Source: DAOTZS01 sp034434335 (GTDB lineage: Bacteria > Chloroflexota > Anaerolineae > CG2-30-64-16). From it: a stretch of DNA of 20,591 bases. Position 1 is the first letter of the stretch; each line of letters starts with the position of its first letter. The position numbers and the translations under genes are program-made. Where the stretch lies: positions 1 to 20,591 of the forward strand of contig DAOTZS010000127.1 in assembly GCA_034434335.1 (NCBI GenBank), given 5' to 3'. Under the pieces are notes generated by a model. The model was not told where the DNA came from, searched no databases, and saw only the letters and a list, made by a program, of their open reading frames with translations. This document shows, piece by piece, positions 1 to 7,029 of the stretch.

Positions 1-852
1 CTGGACGATGAGGTGGCACCGTTGCTGTCGCCCCGCGCCGGCCCCCTGGCCCTGCGCGCCTGGCGAGTCTCCCGGCTGCCCGTGCGCCCAGGCGACCCGC
101 TGCGCCTGGAGCTGTTATGGGAAGTGCGGGAGCCTCCCGCAGCCCCCCTGGCCCTCGCCGTGGGCTTTCGCCGGGCTGCAGGGGGTGTCCTGGTCGCGTC
201 GTCCGAGCCGCTGCCCCTGTTCCTGCCCGCTGGCCCTGCGCAGCCTGGCATGCTGGTGCACAGTGTCCACACGCTCTCCGCCCCGCGCGGGGTGGGAGAC
301 CGCGTCTATCTCCTGGAGGTTCGCCTGCGCTACGGCGACCGCTGGCTCAACTGGTGGCCCACCGGCCGGCTGGCCGTCGGCCTTGTGCGCGTCCGGGATA
401 GGCCCCACACCTACGAGGTCCCTGAGGGCCTCGCCCCAGGCGGCATGTCCTTCGGCCAGGTTGCCCGGCTGGCCGGCTACATCATCCAGCCGGCCGAAGT
501 CCAGCCTGGCGCGGTGCTGACGGCTATGCTTTACTGGGAGGCGCTGGCCGAGACGGAGACGTCATACTCGGTCTTCGTCCACCTGACCGATGAGGAGGGA
601 CGGATCGTCGCCCAGCACGATGGGCCGCCGGCCGGGGGGACGCTGCGCACTAACCTCTGGGTGCCAGGCGAGATCATCGTCGACCCGCACCCCCTGTCCA
701 TCCCCGACGACGTGGCCGGGGGGACGTACACCCTGCGCCTGGGGCTTTATGACCCGCGCACCATGCAGCGGTTGCAGGCTGCGGCGGCGGATGGCACGCC
801 GCTGGGTGATGCGGTCCTCCTGCAGAGTGTCCGGGTGGAGGAGGGGCCGTGA
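1..852 (+). CDS. C-terminal part of a probable membrane-associated glycan-assembly protein (5' truncated)
   Basis: The frame is open from the first base, so this is the last 283 residues of a longer protein. No membrane segment is visible; the fragment looks like two consecutive beta-rich domains. The second, from about residue 155, contains SVFVHLTDEEGRIVAQHDGP, then a W-x-PGE motif and a GGTYTLRLGLYDP motif. Very similar motifs end the next gene (FVHVVGPDGRVVAQHDGP, WLPGELLPDEH, PGTYVLKAGLY). In the neighbour this domain follows a multi-TM GT-C-like core, so the missing N-terminal part is probably also multi-TM (inference). The stop overlaps the next ATG by one base (TGATG), which implies co-transcription and translational coupling. 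The specific function is unknown. Confidence 0.8.
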   Translation: MDDEVAPLLSPRAGPLALRAWRVSRLPVRPGDPLRLELLWEVREPPAAPLALAVGFRRAAGGVLVASSEPLPLFLPAGPAQPGMLVHSVHTLSAPRGVGDRVYLLEVRLRYGDRWLNWWPTGRLAVGLVRVRDRPHTYEVPEGLAPGGMSFGQVARLAGYIIQPAEVQPGAVLTAMLYWEALAETETSYSVFVHLTDEEGRIVAQHDGPPAGGTLRTNLWVPGEIIVDPHPLSIPDDVAGGTYTLRLGLYDPRTMQRLQAAAADGTPLGDAVLLQSVRVEEGP

Positions 853-3104
853 TGAAGCCATGGAGAGGCTGGGCGGCCGCCGTGCTGGCAGTGCTCCTTC
901 CGGGGGTGGCCCTGTATGCCCTGACCTGGCCCTGGCCCGACACCCCCGATGGGCTGTTTCACCTGCACCGCGTGCGGGCATTGGCCGAAGCGCTGCGCTG
1001 GGGCGTTCTCTACCCCCGCTGGTTCCCCGATTTCGCCTTCGGCTACGGCTATCCGGTGCTCAACTTCTACGCGCCGGCCTTCTACTACCCGCCGGCCCTG
1101 CTCCATCTGGCCGGCCTGGACCTCATCACCGCCGTGCGGGTTGTCCTGGCTCTGGCCTATGGCCTGTCGGGGCTGGCCGCCTATGCCCTGCTGCGCCGCT
1201 GGGCTGGGCCGTGGCCGGCCGGGCTGGGAGCATTGGCCTACCTGGCCTACCCTTACCGGCTGTACGACCTCTTCGTGCGCGGTGCCCTGCCGGAATTTGC
1301 CGCCTTCCTGTGGCTGCCCCTGGTGGCGCTGACGACCTTACGCTGGCTGGAGGCAAGGAGGGCGGGTCCCCTGATCCTCGCCGGCCTGAGCTGGGCCGGG
1401 TTGATCCTGACCCACAACCTCTCGGCGCTGATGGCTTTGGGCATGGCTGTGGTCATTGGCCTTGCGGCGCTACCGATAAGGCAAGGACGCAGGGGAGCAA
1501 GGTCGCAGGGTCGCAAGGGAGCAATGGTGTTGTGGCTGGTTTTGCCTATCCTCTTTGGCCTGGCCCTTAGCGCCCCCTACATCGTGCCCGCATTGGCCGA
1601 GTCGTCTTGGGTGGGCCTCGGCGCTGTCCCCGGCACGAGGGGCTACGCTGCCCACTTCGCCTCTGTGGCAGGGCTCTTCGCCTGGTCGCCGTTGTACCCA
1701 TATCCGGATGCCTCCCAGCCAACCGTGCCGGTGCCCGGCTATGCGGCGGTAATCGTCCTGCTGGCCCTCGTCCTGGCCTGCGGGCCGTGGCCGCGGGGGC
1801 AACGGCCCCTGCTGGTTATGGGGGGCGTGCTGACGGCCGTAGCCCTCTGGCTGACCACGGAGCAGAGCGCGTGGGCCTGGGACATCCTGTCTCCCCTCCT
1901 GGGCCGGCTCCAGTTCCCCTGGCGCTGGCAGACGGTCGCCGCCCTGGCCCTTGTCTTAACCCTGGCCCTGGTGCTGGACCTGGCCGACCGCGCTCTATCA
2001 CGCATCAGGATTCGCCTTCTACGCCTTGCGCTCCCCACAGCCCTGAGCGCCTTCCTGCTGGCCTATGCCTGCGCCGGCTTGCGTCCGCAGCCGGCACCCT
2101 ACCAGGCCGGCGACCTGACCCGGCAACAGATGTGGGGCTTTGATGCCGAACACGGCCAGGTGGGGGCCACGTGGACAGGGGAATTCCTGCCCCGCTGGGT
2201 GCGGGAGCAGCGATGGGCCATCGGCCGGGAGCCCGAAGAGGCGGAGGGCAAGGGGGCAGAGGAGCAGGGGAGCAGAGGAGCAGAGGAGCCAGTTGCAGGG
2301 CGCGGTCTGCAATCTGTAGTGTGCAATCTGCAATCGCAGGGGTATCTGCACGAGCGGCTGGTCTATCAGGCGACGGGGCCGGCGACGCTGGTTTTTCACG
2401 CCTTCTATTATCCGGCCTGGCGTGTGGAGGTGGACGGCCAGCCCGTGCCCACCGCCCCGGCCGAGGAGTTGGGGTTGCTCTCGGCCAGCATCCCCGCCGG
2501 CCGGCATGAGCTGGCCCGGCGTTGGGCGGCCACGCCGGCCGTGCTGGTCGGGTGGGCTGTGTGGGGTGCGGCCTGGCTGGGGCTTGGGGTGCTTATCGTG
2601 CGCCGGCCATGCCGGTGGAAACGAGTGGCGGCCGCTTTCTGGGTCGTAGTTGGCACGATAGCCGTGATCGGGGCCAGTGGCCTGCTGGCAGTAGAGCGCC
2701 CGCTGAAGCCGATAGGGGTAAGCTATGGCTTCGTGCGCCTGGAAGCGGCAGCCGTGACGCCGGCCCGTCCTGGCCAGGCTGCTATCGTTTCGCTTACCTG
2801 GCTGGTCGTCGCCGCGCCAGAGCCGGTCACCGCCTTCGTGCACGTGGTAGGGCCCGATGGCCGCGTCGTTGCTCAGCACGATGGTCCGCTTGGCGGGCTG
2901 TACACGCCCGCTGGCCGCTGGTTGCCCGGCGAGCTCCTGCCCGACGAACACCTCATCCCCCTGTCCCCAGACCTGGCCCCGGGCACCTACGTGCTGAAGG
3001 CAGGGCTGTACCGGCCTGGCAGCCCGGAGGCCCCGCTGCTCCCTGCTGGCTGGGGCGGGAACGAGGCGCGGATCGAGATCGGCCAACTGGAGGTAAGGCC
3101 ATGA
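852..3104 (+). CDS. Large multi-TM protein, PTPS-related/YfhO-like (GT-C fold candidate)
   Basis: A 750-residue protein. An N-terminal TM helix is followed by an extracytoplasmic acidic motif (WPDTPDGLFHLHRVRAL) and an aromatic loop rich in FGYGYP and NFYAPAFYYPP. This pattern is typical of the membrane family annotated as 6-pyruvoyl-tetrahydropterin-synthase-related and resembles GT-C glycosyltransferases. About ten further TM helices follow. Near residues 500-560 a YfhO-like module has FYYPAWRVEVDGQPV, followed by one or two TM helices and a C-terminal beta-sandwich shared with the preceding gene. The ATG at 852 is preferred over the GTG at 849 because it overlaps the upstream stop. Two low-complexity stretches (about residues 210-224 and 464-496) interrupt otherwise family-like sequence. 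A role in envelope glycan transfer using a lipid-linked donor is inferred; donor and acceptor are unknown. Confidence 0.8.
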   Translation: MKPWRGWAAAVLAVLLPGVALYALTWPWPDTPDGLFHLHRVRALAEALRWGVLYPRWFPDFAFGYGYPVLNFYAPAFYYPPALLHLAGLDLITAVRVVLALAYGLSGLAAYALLRRWAGPWPAGLGALAYLAYPYRLYDLFVRGALPEFAAFLWLPLVALTTLRWLEARRAGPLILAGLSWAGLILTHNLSALMALGMAVVIGLAALPIRQGRRGARSQGRKGAMVLWLVLPILFGLALSAPYIVPALAESSWVGLGAVPGTRGYAAHFASVAGLFAWSPLYPYPDASQPTVPVPGYAAVIVLLALVLACGPWPRGQRPLLVMGGVLTAVALWLTTEQSAWAWDILSPLLGRLQFPWRWQTVAALALVLTLALVLDLADRALSRIRIRLLRLALPTALSAFLLAYACAGLRPQPAPYQAGDLTRQQMWGFDAEHGQVGATWTGEFLPRWVREQRWAIGREPEEAEGKGAEEQGSRGAEEPVAGRGLQSVVCNLQSQGYLHERLVYQATGPATLVFHAFYYPAWRVEVDGQPVPTAPAEELGLLSASIPAGRHELARRWAATPAVLVGWAVWGAAWLGLGVLIVRRPCRWKRVAAAFWVVVGTIAVIGASGLLAVERPLKPIGVSYGFVRLEAAAVTPARPGQAAIVSLTWLVVAAPEPVTAFVHVVGPDGRVVAQHDGPLGGLYTPAGRWLPGELLPDEHLIPLSPDLAPGTYVLKAGLYRPGSPEAPLLPAGWGGNEARIEIGQLEVRP
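1481..1524 (+). repeat. Short G-rich imperfect tandem repeat inside a coding region
   Basis: Imperfect copies of a gcaagg/gcaggg-type unit, separated by short variable bases, are read in frame as a basic segment (RQGRRGARSQGRKGA). It sits between two TM helices, in a loop that its charge suggests is cytoplasmic. The composition differs from the flanking leucine/alanine-rich membrane sequence. Confidence 0.6.
2241..2340 (+). repeat. In-frame minisatellite-like block with two repeat families
   Basis: The first half repeats an agcagagg/agcagggg unit and is read as a Glu/Gly-rich stretch (GAEEQGSRGAEE). The second half repeats a tgcaatc unit and is read as LQSVVCNLQSQ. Similar short repeats are recalled as common intergenic low-complexity DNA in filamentous Chloroflexota and cyanobacteria (from memory, not searched). 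Here the block lies within the large membrane protein gene without breaking the frame. Confidence 0.75.
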
Positions 3105-4870
3105 CCCAGGATCGCCGGCCGCCGGCCATCCGATACGGCCTCATAGCCCTGTTGCTGGCCCAGCTCGTCCTGGGCCTGGCCTACAGCGTGCTCAATCCGC
3201 TGGGCGAAGCGCCCGACGAGGCCGACCACTACGCTTACATCGTCTACATCGGACAGGAGGGCCGCTTGCCCCAGGGGCCGGCGATCACGCAGAGCAAGCA
3301 CCCGCCCCTGTATCACCTGCTCGCGGCGTGGGCGACCCGCTGGACGGGGCTGGATTTTCGCTTCCTGCGTTCCAACCCCGATGTGGGGGTGACGCCTGAG
3401 GCCCTGGCGCCCAACTTCTTTGTCCACACGGCCCTGGAGAGGTGGCCATGGCGGGGTGGCGCCCTGGCCATGCACCTGGCCCGGCTGATCTCACTCCTGG
3501 CCGGCCTGCTGCTGACCACGGCGACCTGCGGGCTGGGCAGGGCCGTATGGCCTGCCCAGCCCCCCAGTGAGGGCGCATGGCCGGACGCCGCGCTGGCGGC
3601 GGCAGCCTTCGTTGCCTTCCTGCCGGAGGCGCTCTTCATTGGCAGCGCCGTGAACAACGACATCCCGGCAGCGGCATTGGCAACGCTGGCGCTGTGGGCC
3701 ACCCTGCGAGGCCGCCGCTTTCGGGATGCGGCCCTGGCTGGGCTGTTCATGGGCCTGGGTTTGCTGACTAAGGTGAGCACGGGGGCACTCTGGCCGGCCA
3801 TTGGGCTGGCCATGCTGGCCCAGGAGCGGCGAGGCTGGGCCGGCCTGCGGCGCGGCCTGGGGCGGGCCGCGCTGGCCATTGGCCTGGCCCTGCTCATCGC
3901 CGCGCCCTGGCTGTGGCGCAACTGGCGGCTCTACGGCGACCCCCTGGGCACGTCCCTCGTGCTGGCCACAGTGGACCGGCGGCCTGCGCCATTGGGCTGG
4001 AGCGACCTTCTGTGGCTTTTGCGCGGCTGGTTTTTCAGTTTCTGGGGTAAATTCGGCGGCGCGGGTCACCTGGCGCTGCCAGCCCCTCTGTATGCCCTGT
4101 GGGCTGCCCTGATCGCCTTGGCCGGGGCAGGCTGGCTGCGTCGGCTGCTCAAAGGGATACCGGGCGGTGGCTGGCGGGGACATCTGCCGGCCCTCATCGT
4201 TCTGCCTGGCTCACCGCTTCTGGTGGCCCTGGGCATCATTTCGTACAGCCAGATGGCCCTGGGCACTGACCAGGGCCGGCTGCTTTTCCCTGCCCTGGCT
4301 CCCACCGCCCTGCTCCTGGTCGGCGGGCTGGCCGGGCTGAGCGGGGGCCGGAACAGCTTGCTTTGGAAGGGCCTGGCAGGCCTGATGGCAGTGGCGGCGG
4401 TGGTGTCGCTGGTGGTGGGGATCGTGGTGCCCTTTGCTCCGCCGCCGGCCCCAGGTGCAGAGGAGTTGGCTCGGGCGCGGCCAGTCGGTCAGCTCTTCGG
4501 CGAGGGCCTGGAACTGGCCGCGATGCGCTGGGGGGAGGTTTCTGGCCAGCCAATGGCCGAGTTGACCCTGTATTGGCGGGCCCGGCAGCCACTTGGTGCC
4601 GACCTCCGCTCGGCCCTGCGGGTGGTGGACAGCTCAGGGAACCTCAACTGGGAGTGGAAGCGTTCGCCGGGCGCGGGCCGCTTCAGCACCGACCGCTGGC
4701 CGCCAGGGCGGATGGTCGCCGATGTCTACCGGGTCCCGCGCTCCGTTTTGGGCGAGGCAGCCCGCGTGGAGGTGGGGGCTTACGCGTTTCCCGACGGCCC
4801 CTGGCTTACCCTGGCCGGCAGGCCCGAGGCGACGCCGTTCCTGCCGCTAGGGCCAGCTCAAGCGAAATGA
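3101..4870 (+). CDS. DUF2142-type multi-TM membrane protein, GT-C-like glycosyltransferase candidate
   Basis: A 589-residue protein. The frame is open further upstream, but the ATG at 3101 overlaps the previous stop (ATGA) and has GGAGGT at 3089-3094, so it is the chosen start. After the first TM helix comes NPLGEAPDEADHYAYIVYI. The acidic DE followed by His in the first outer loop is typical of DUF2142 and GT39-like enzymes using polyprenyl-phosphate sugars. It is followed by SKHPPLYHLLAA, a typical PPLYY-like motif. About ten TM helices run to roughly residue 450. The last 140 residues are a beta-rich outer domain (ELTLYWRARQPL, WPPGRMVADVYRVP) that looks like a diverged version of the C-terminal domains of the two preceding genes. 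Sugar transfer to an envelope polymer is inferred from fold and context. Confidence 0.82.
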   Translation: MTQDRRPPAIRYGLIALLLAQLVLGLAYSVLNPLGEAPDEADHYAYIVYIGQEGRLPQGPAITQSKHPPLYHLLAAWATRWTGLDFRFLRSNPDVGVTPEALAPNFFVHTALERWPWRGGALAMHLARLISLLAGLLLTTATCGLGRAVWPAQPPSEGAWPDAALAAAAFVAFLPEALFIGSAVNNDIPAAALATLALWATLRGRRFRDAALAGLFMGLGLLTKVSTGALWPAIGLAMLAQERRGWAGLRRGLGRAALAIGLALLIAAPWLWRNWRLYGDPLGTSLVLATVDRRPAPLGWSDLLWLLRGWFFSFWGKFGGAGHLALPAPLYALWAALIALAGAGWLRRLLKGIPGGGWRGHLPALIVLPGSPLLVALGIISYSQMALGTDQGRLLFPALAPTALLLVGGLAGLSGGRNSLLWKGLAGLMAVAAVVSLVVGIVVPFAPPPAPGAEELARARPVGQLFGEGLELAAMRWGEVSGQPMAELTLYWRARQPLGADLRSALRVVDSSGNLNWEWKRSPGAGRFSTDRWPPGRMVADVYRVPRSVLGEAARVEVGAYAFPDGPWLTLAGRPEATPFLPLGPAQAK

Positions 4871-4888
4871 GAGCTGGAAGGGTTGGTA

Positions 4889-4897
4889 TGGTATAAT
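4889..4897 (+). promoter_or_regulatory. Extended -10 promoter for the Trm112-like gene
   Basis: TGG followed by TATAAT (TG at 4889-4890, hexamer 4892-4897) forms a good extended -10 element just after the stop of the previous gene. No convincing -35 is seen, as is usual for extended -10 promoters. It lies 43 bases before the chosen GTG start. Confidence 0.6.
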
Positions 4898-4939
4898 GCG
4901 TGTTGTCTCTGGAGAAATACTGATCAGGAGGAGCAAACT

Positions 4940-5188
4940 GTGATCTCTGAGGAACTACTCAAAATCCTGCGCTGTCCTGCCTGCGTCTCCGGGCCTACCC
5001 GCCGGCCGGGGGAAGATCCGGGGCGCCTGGTGCTGGTACGGGGAAGCTGGTTGGTATGTCAGGAGGAGGGGTGCGGCCGCAAGTACCCGGTGGTGGATGA
5101 CATACCGGTCATGCTGATTGCTACCGGAGACCAGTGGGCCAACACACCGGTGGAAGAGCTGCCCGTCCCGCCGCCTCCGCCGAGCTAA
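4940..5188 (+). CDS. Trm112-like (UPF0434/YcaR type) zinc protein
   Basis: An 82-residue protein starting MISEELLKILRCPAC with a GTG codon. AGGAGGAG at 4926-4933 lies six bases upstream and decides this start over an upstream ATG at 4883, which has no ribosome binding site. Two cysteine pairs (CPAC near residue 11 and CQEEGC near residue 45), followed by KYPVVDDIPVMLI, are the signature of the Trm112p-like family. Members are small zinc-binding proteins. The eukaryotic and archaeal ones activate methyltransferases, while the bacterial ones have no agreed role. The tail is proline-rich (VPPPPPS). The gene has its own promoter and converges on rnz, so it is probably not part of the glycan operon. 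Confidence 0.88.
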   Translation: MISEELLKILRCPACVSGPTRRPGEDPGRLVLVRGSWLVCQEEGCGRKYPVVDDIPVMLIATGDQWANTPVEELPVPPPPPS

Positions 5189-5207
5189 TGCCTTATCTAA
5201 AAACCTG

Positions 5208-5244
5208 CCAGGTGCCAGGCACTTGACAAGTGCCTGGCACCTGG
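5208..5244. repeat. Nested palindrome between convergent genes (REP-like, possible bidirectional terminator)
   Basis: Two perfect 17-base arms (5208-5224 and 5228-5244) are separated by GAC. Each arm contains an odd-centred palindrome, GTGCCAGGCAC or its complement, so the structure can form one long hairpin or two small ones. It lies between the stops of the Trm112-like gene and rnz. No T-tract follows on either strand. It could act as a shared terminator or be a mobile REP-type repeat; no other copy is seen in the window. Confidence 0.75.
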
Positions 5245-5267
5245 GTGGGGGATGTTCAGTTAGGTGC

Positions 5268-6242
5268 TTACTCCTCTAGCATCTCCTCTTCCACGGCGCG
5301 GCGGCGCACATCTTCACGTTCGATGGGTTTCTGTTTGACAACCCTGAACAGGTCAAAATCGCGCGCGACCGAGGTCTCAGGGAAGATGGGGGTGGCTTCG
5401 GCCAGGAGTTGATGGCTGTTATAGCGCCGCGAGATGTGATGTAAAACCAGGTGCTTGACCCCCGCCTCGCGGGCCAGCCAGGCACTCTGGCTGGCCGTCA
5501 GATGCCCGAACGCGGCGGCTACTTCTCGCTCTTCCTCCACGTAAGTGGCCTCGATGGCCAGCAGATCTGCCCCGGCCACCTCGGCCACCAGGTTGTCCAC
5601 ACGGCTTGCATCTCCGATGTACACCACGCGCGCGCCGGGCACCACCGGGCCGAGCACGTCGTCTGGGTGAACGATACGCCCATCCGGCAACGTGACAGAG
5701 CGACCAGCCACCAGGTCGCGGCGGATCGGCCCGGCCGGCACTCCCAGGGCCTCGGCTTTCTCGGCCAGAAAGGGCCGGCGCGCCTTCTCCTCAAAGCTGA
5801 AGCCGAAAGCTTCGGTGCGTTTGTGTTCCACTGCAAAGACACGCACCTGAAACTTGTCATCCTCCAGCAGGATGCCCGGCTCGATAACGTGGTAGTTGAT
5901 GCGGATGCGCGTATCGCTGGTCCCAAATACCACGCGCATCAGCTCGCGCACGCGCTGCAAAGACCAACTGCCGCCGTAGATATCCATGCTGTCAATGGCT
6001 TCCCAGCGACCGAACGTGGAGGCCAGCCCCCCCAGCCCCAGGATGTGATCCAGGTGGCCATGGGTGAGCAGGATGCGGTCAAGCCGCTTGAACCCTAACC
6101 TGCTGCGCAGGATTTGTCGCTGGGTGCCCTCGCCGCAGTCGATCAGAAAGCGGTACTCGCGGTGGAGCAGCATGGCAGCCGAGAGCCCTCGCTGTACCGA
6201 TGGTGCTGAAGCGGAGGTGCCGAGAAAGACCAGTTCGAACAT
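5268..6242 (-). CDS. rnz: Ribonuclease Z (tRNA 3' endonuclease)
   Basis: A 324-residue metallo-beta-lactamase-fold protein, the usual size for short RNase Z. The N-terminus MFELVFLGTSASAPSVQRG and the FLIDCGEGTQRQ segment are typical. The zinc motif is LTHGHLDHILGL (H-x-H-x-D-H, near residue 62). Later come YIGDAS with the metal-binding Asp, EATYVEEE, AFGHLTA and HHISRRY, corresponding to the remaining metal and catalytic His motifs. It cuts the 3' trailer from tRNA precursors in the cytoplasm. The usual GDT of motif IV reads GDA, which keeps the ligand. The upstream ribosome binding site is weak. A 133-bp gap with a hairpin separates it from the VTT gene upstream. Confidence 0.93.
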   Translation of the reverse strand: MFELVFLGTSASAPSVQRGLSAAMLLHREYRFLIDCGEGTQRQILRSRLGFKRLDRILLTHGHLDHILGLGGLASTFGRWEAIDSMDIYGGSWSLQRVRELMRVVFGTSDTRIRINYHVIEPGILLEDDKFQVRVFAVEHKRTEAFGFSFEEKARRPFLAEKAEALGVPAGPIRRDLVAGRSVTLPDGRIVHPDDVLGPVVPGARVVYIGDASRVDNLVAEVAGADLLAIEATYVEEEREVAAAFGHLTASQSAWLAREAGVKHLVLHHISRRYNSHQLLAEATPIFPETSVARDFDLFRVVKQKPIEREDVRRRAVEEEMLEE

Positions 6243-6276
6243 CGGCTTATCTTTTGCTCAGGGGAAGAAAACGAGC

Positions 6277-6313
6277 GGGGTTTGGCGGGATACGAAGCCA
6301 GACGCCAAACCCC
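6277..6313 (-). terminator. Inverted repeat between the VTT gene and rnz (possible terminator or leader hairpin)
   Basis: Perfect 11-base arms GGGGTTTGGCG (6277-6287) and CGCCAAACCCC (6303-6313) flank a 15-base loop. On the minus strand the hairpin is followed by GCTCGTTTTC, a weak T-run. It lies 35-71 bases before the rnz start and could end the upstream operon or shape the rnz leader. Confidence 0.45.
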
Positions 6314-6375
6314 ATCCTTTCGTGCCCTTCTCCCCTCGCTCTGTGGGATAGAGAGGATTGCTCAAGGCCCACCGT

Positions 6376-7014
6376 CTACCGCCCGAACAAGCCCTGGAGG
6401 AGAGGCCCAAGCAGGTTCGCAGTGCCCACGCCGGCATAAGCCACCAGGGTAAACTTGAGCAGCTTGCCTGTCCAGGTAGCGGCCAGGAATTGCCAGAGAG
6501 GAATACGCATGGCGCCGGCCGCAATGCCGGCGATGTCAAACAGGGGATTGGGTACCAGGCTCAGCACGAAGATCACCCATAACCCATAGCGGCTCAGCGA
6601 GGCGCGCACCTGTTCATATTGGGCCCGGTTTTCGATCATACCCCGCCCGCTGTACCCGGCCAGGTAGCCCGTCAGTTCCCCCAGCGTCGAGCCACTGCCC
6701 GTGGCCAGCCCAACCAGAAGGGGGTTGAAGCTGCTGCCAGCAGCAAAAGCCAGGGCCAACCCTGGGACAGGAAGGATAAGGGTGGCACTGGCCAGCAGGT
6801 TGAGCAGGAACAGCCCTGGGTAGCCATATTCTTCCAGCCCCGCCAGCTCCTCCCGAAAGATGAAGATGGCGGTTGAGATAGCGATGGCCAGGAACAGGCC
6901 CAGCCAGCGGCGCATCCGCTGAGAGGTGAGCAACCGCCACCGTCCCAGCACCCACTCGCGCCAGGCTGCTATCAGAGCACGGCGTTCTACAATCTGACCC
7001 TCGCTAACGTTCAT
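6376..7014 (-). CDS. VTT/DedA-family (SNARE-associated) membrane protein
   Basis: A 212-residue protein with a basic cytoplasmic N-terminus of about 35 residues, a TM helix (LGLFLAIAISTAIFIF), then the VTT core. The core has GYPGLFLLNLLASATLILPVPG, GSTLGELTGYLAGYSGRG with the conserved Glu and G-Y-x-x-G pattern, and FVLSLVPNPLFDIAGIAAGAMR with a proline-containing re-entrant helix. Members of the superfamily act in membrane lipid (polyprenyl-phosphate or phospholipid) translocation. For this branch the substrate is unknown. The ATG at 7014 has GGGGAG about seven bases upstream. The gene follows the lipoprotein gene by 15 bases, so the two are probably co-transcribed. Confidence 0.85.
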   Translation of the reverse strand: MNVSEGQIVERRALIAAWREWVLGRWRLLTSQRMRRWLGLFLAIAISTAIFIFREELAGLEEYGYPGLFLLNLLASATLILPVPGLALAFAAGSSFNPLLVGLATGSGSTLGELTGYLAGYSGRGMIENRAQYEQVRASLSRYGLWVIFVLSLVPNPLFDIAGIAAGAMRIPLWQFLAATWTGKLLKFTLVAYAGVGTANLLGPLLQGLFGR

Positions 7015-7029
7015 ATCCAGGCTCCCCGT

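Noticed and set aside
2019..3086. Long minus-strand open frame opposite the large membrane protein gene
   Set aside because: Its residues are low in hydrophobic core and rich in Arg, Gln, Pro and Gly. It crosses the repeat block, and the plus strand has clear family motifs and overlapping starts. It is a high-GC shadow.
2522..3100. N-terminal extension of the DUF2142-type protein
   Set aside because: The in-frame extension overlaps the preceding gene and is Arg/Pro-rich. The ATG at 3101 has a strong Shine-Dalgarno site and the ATGA overlap.
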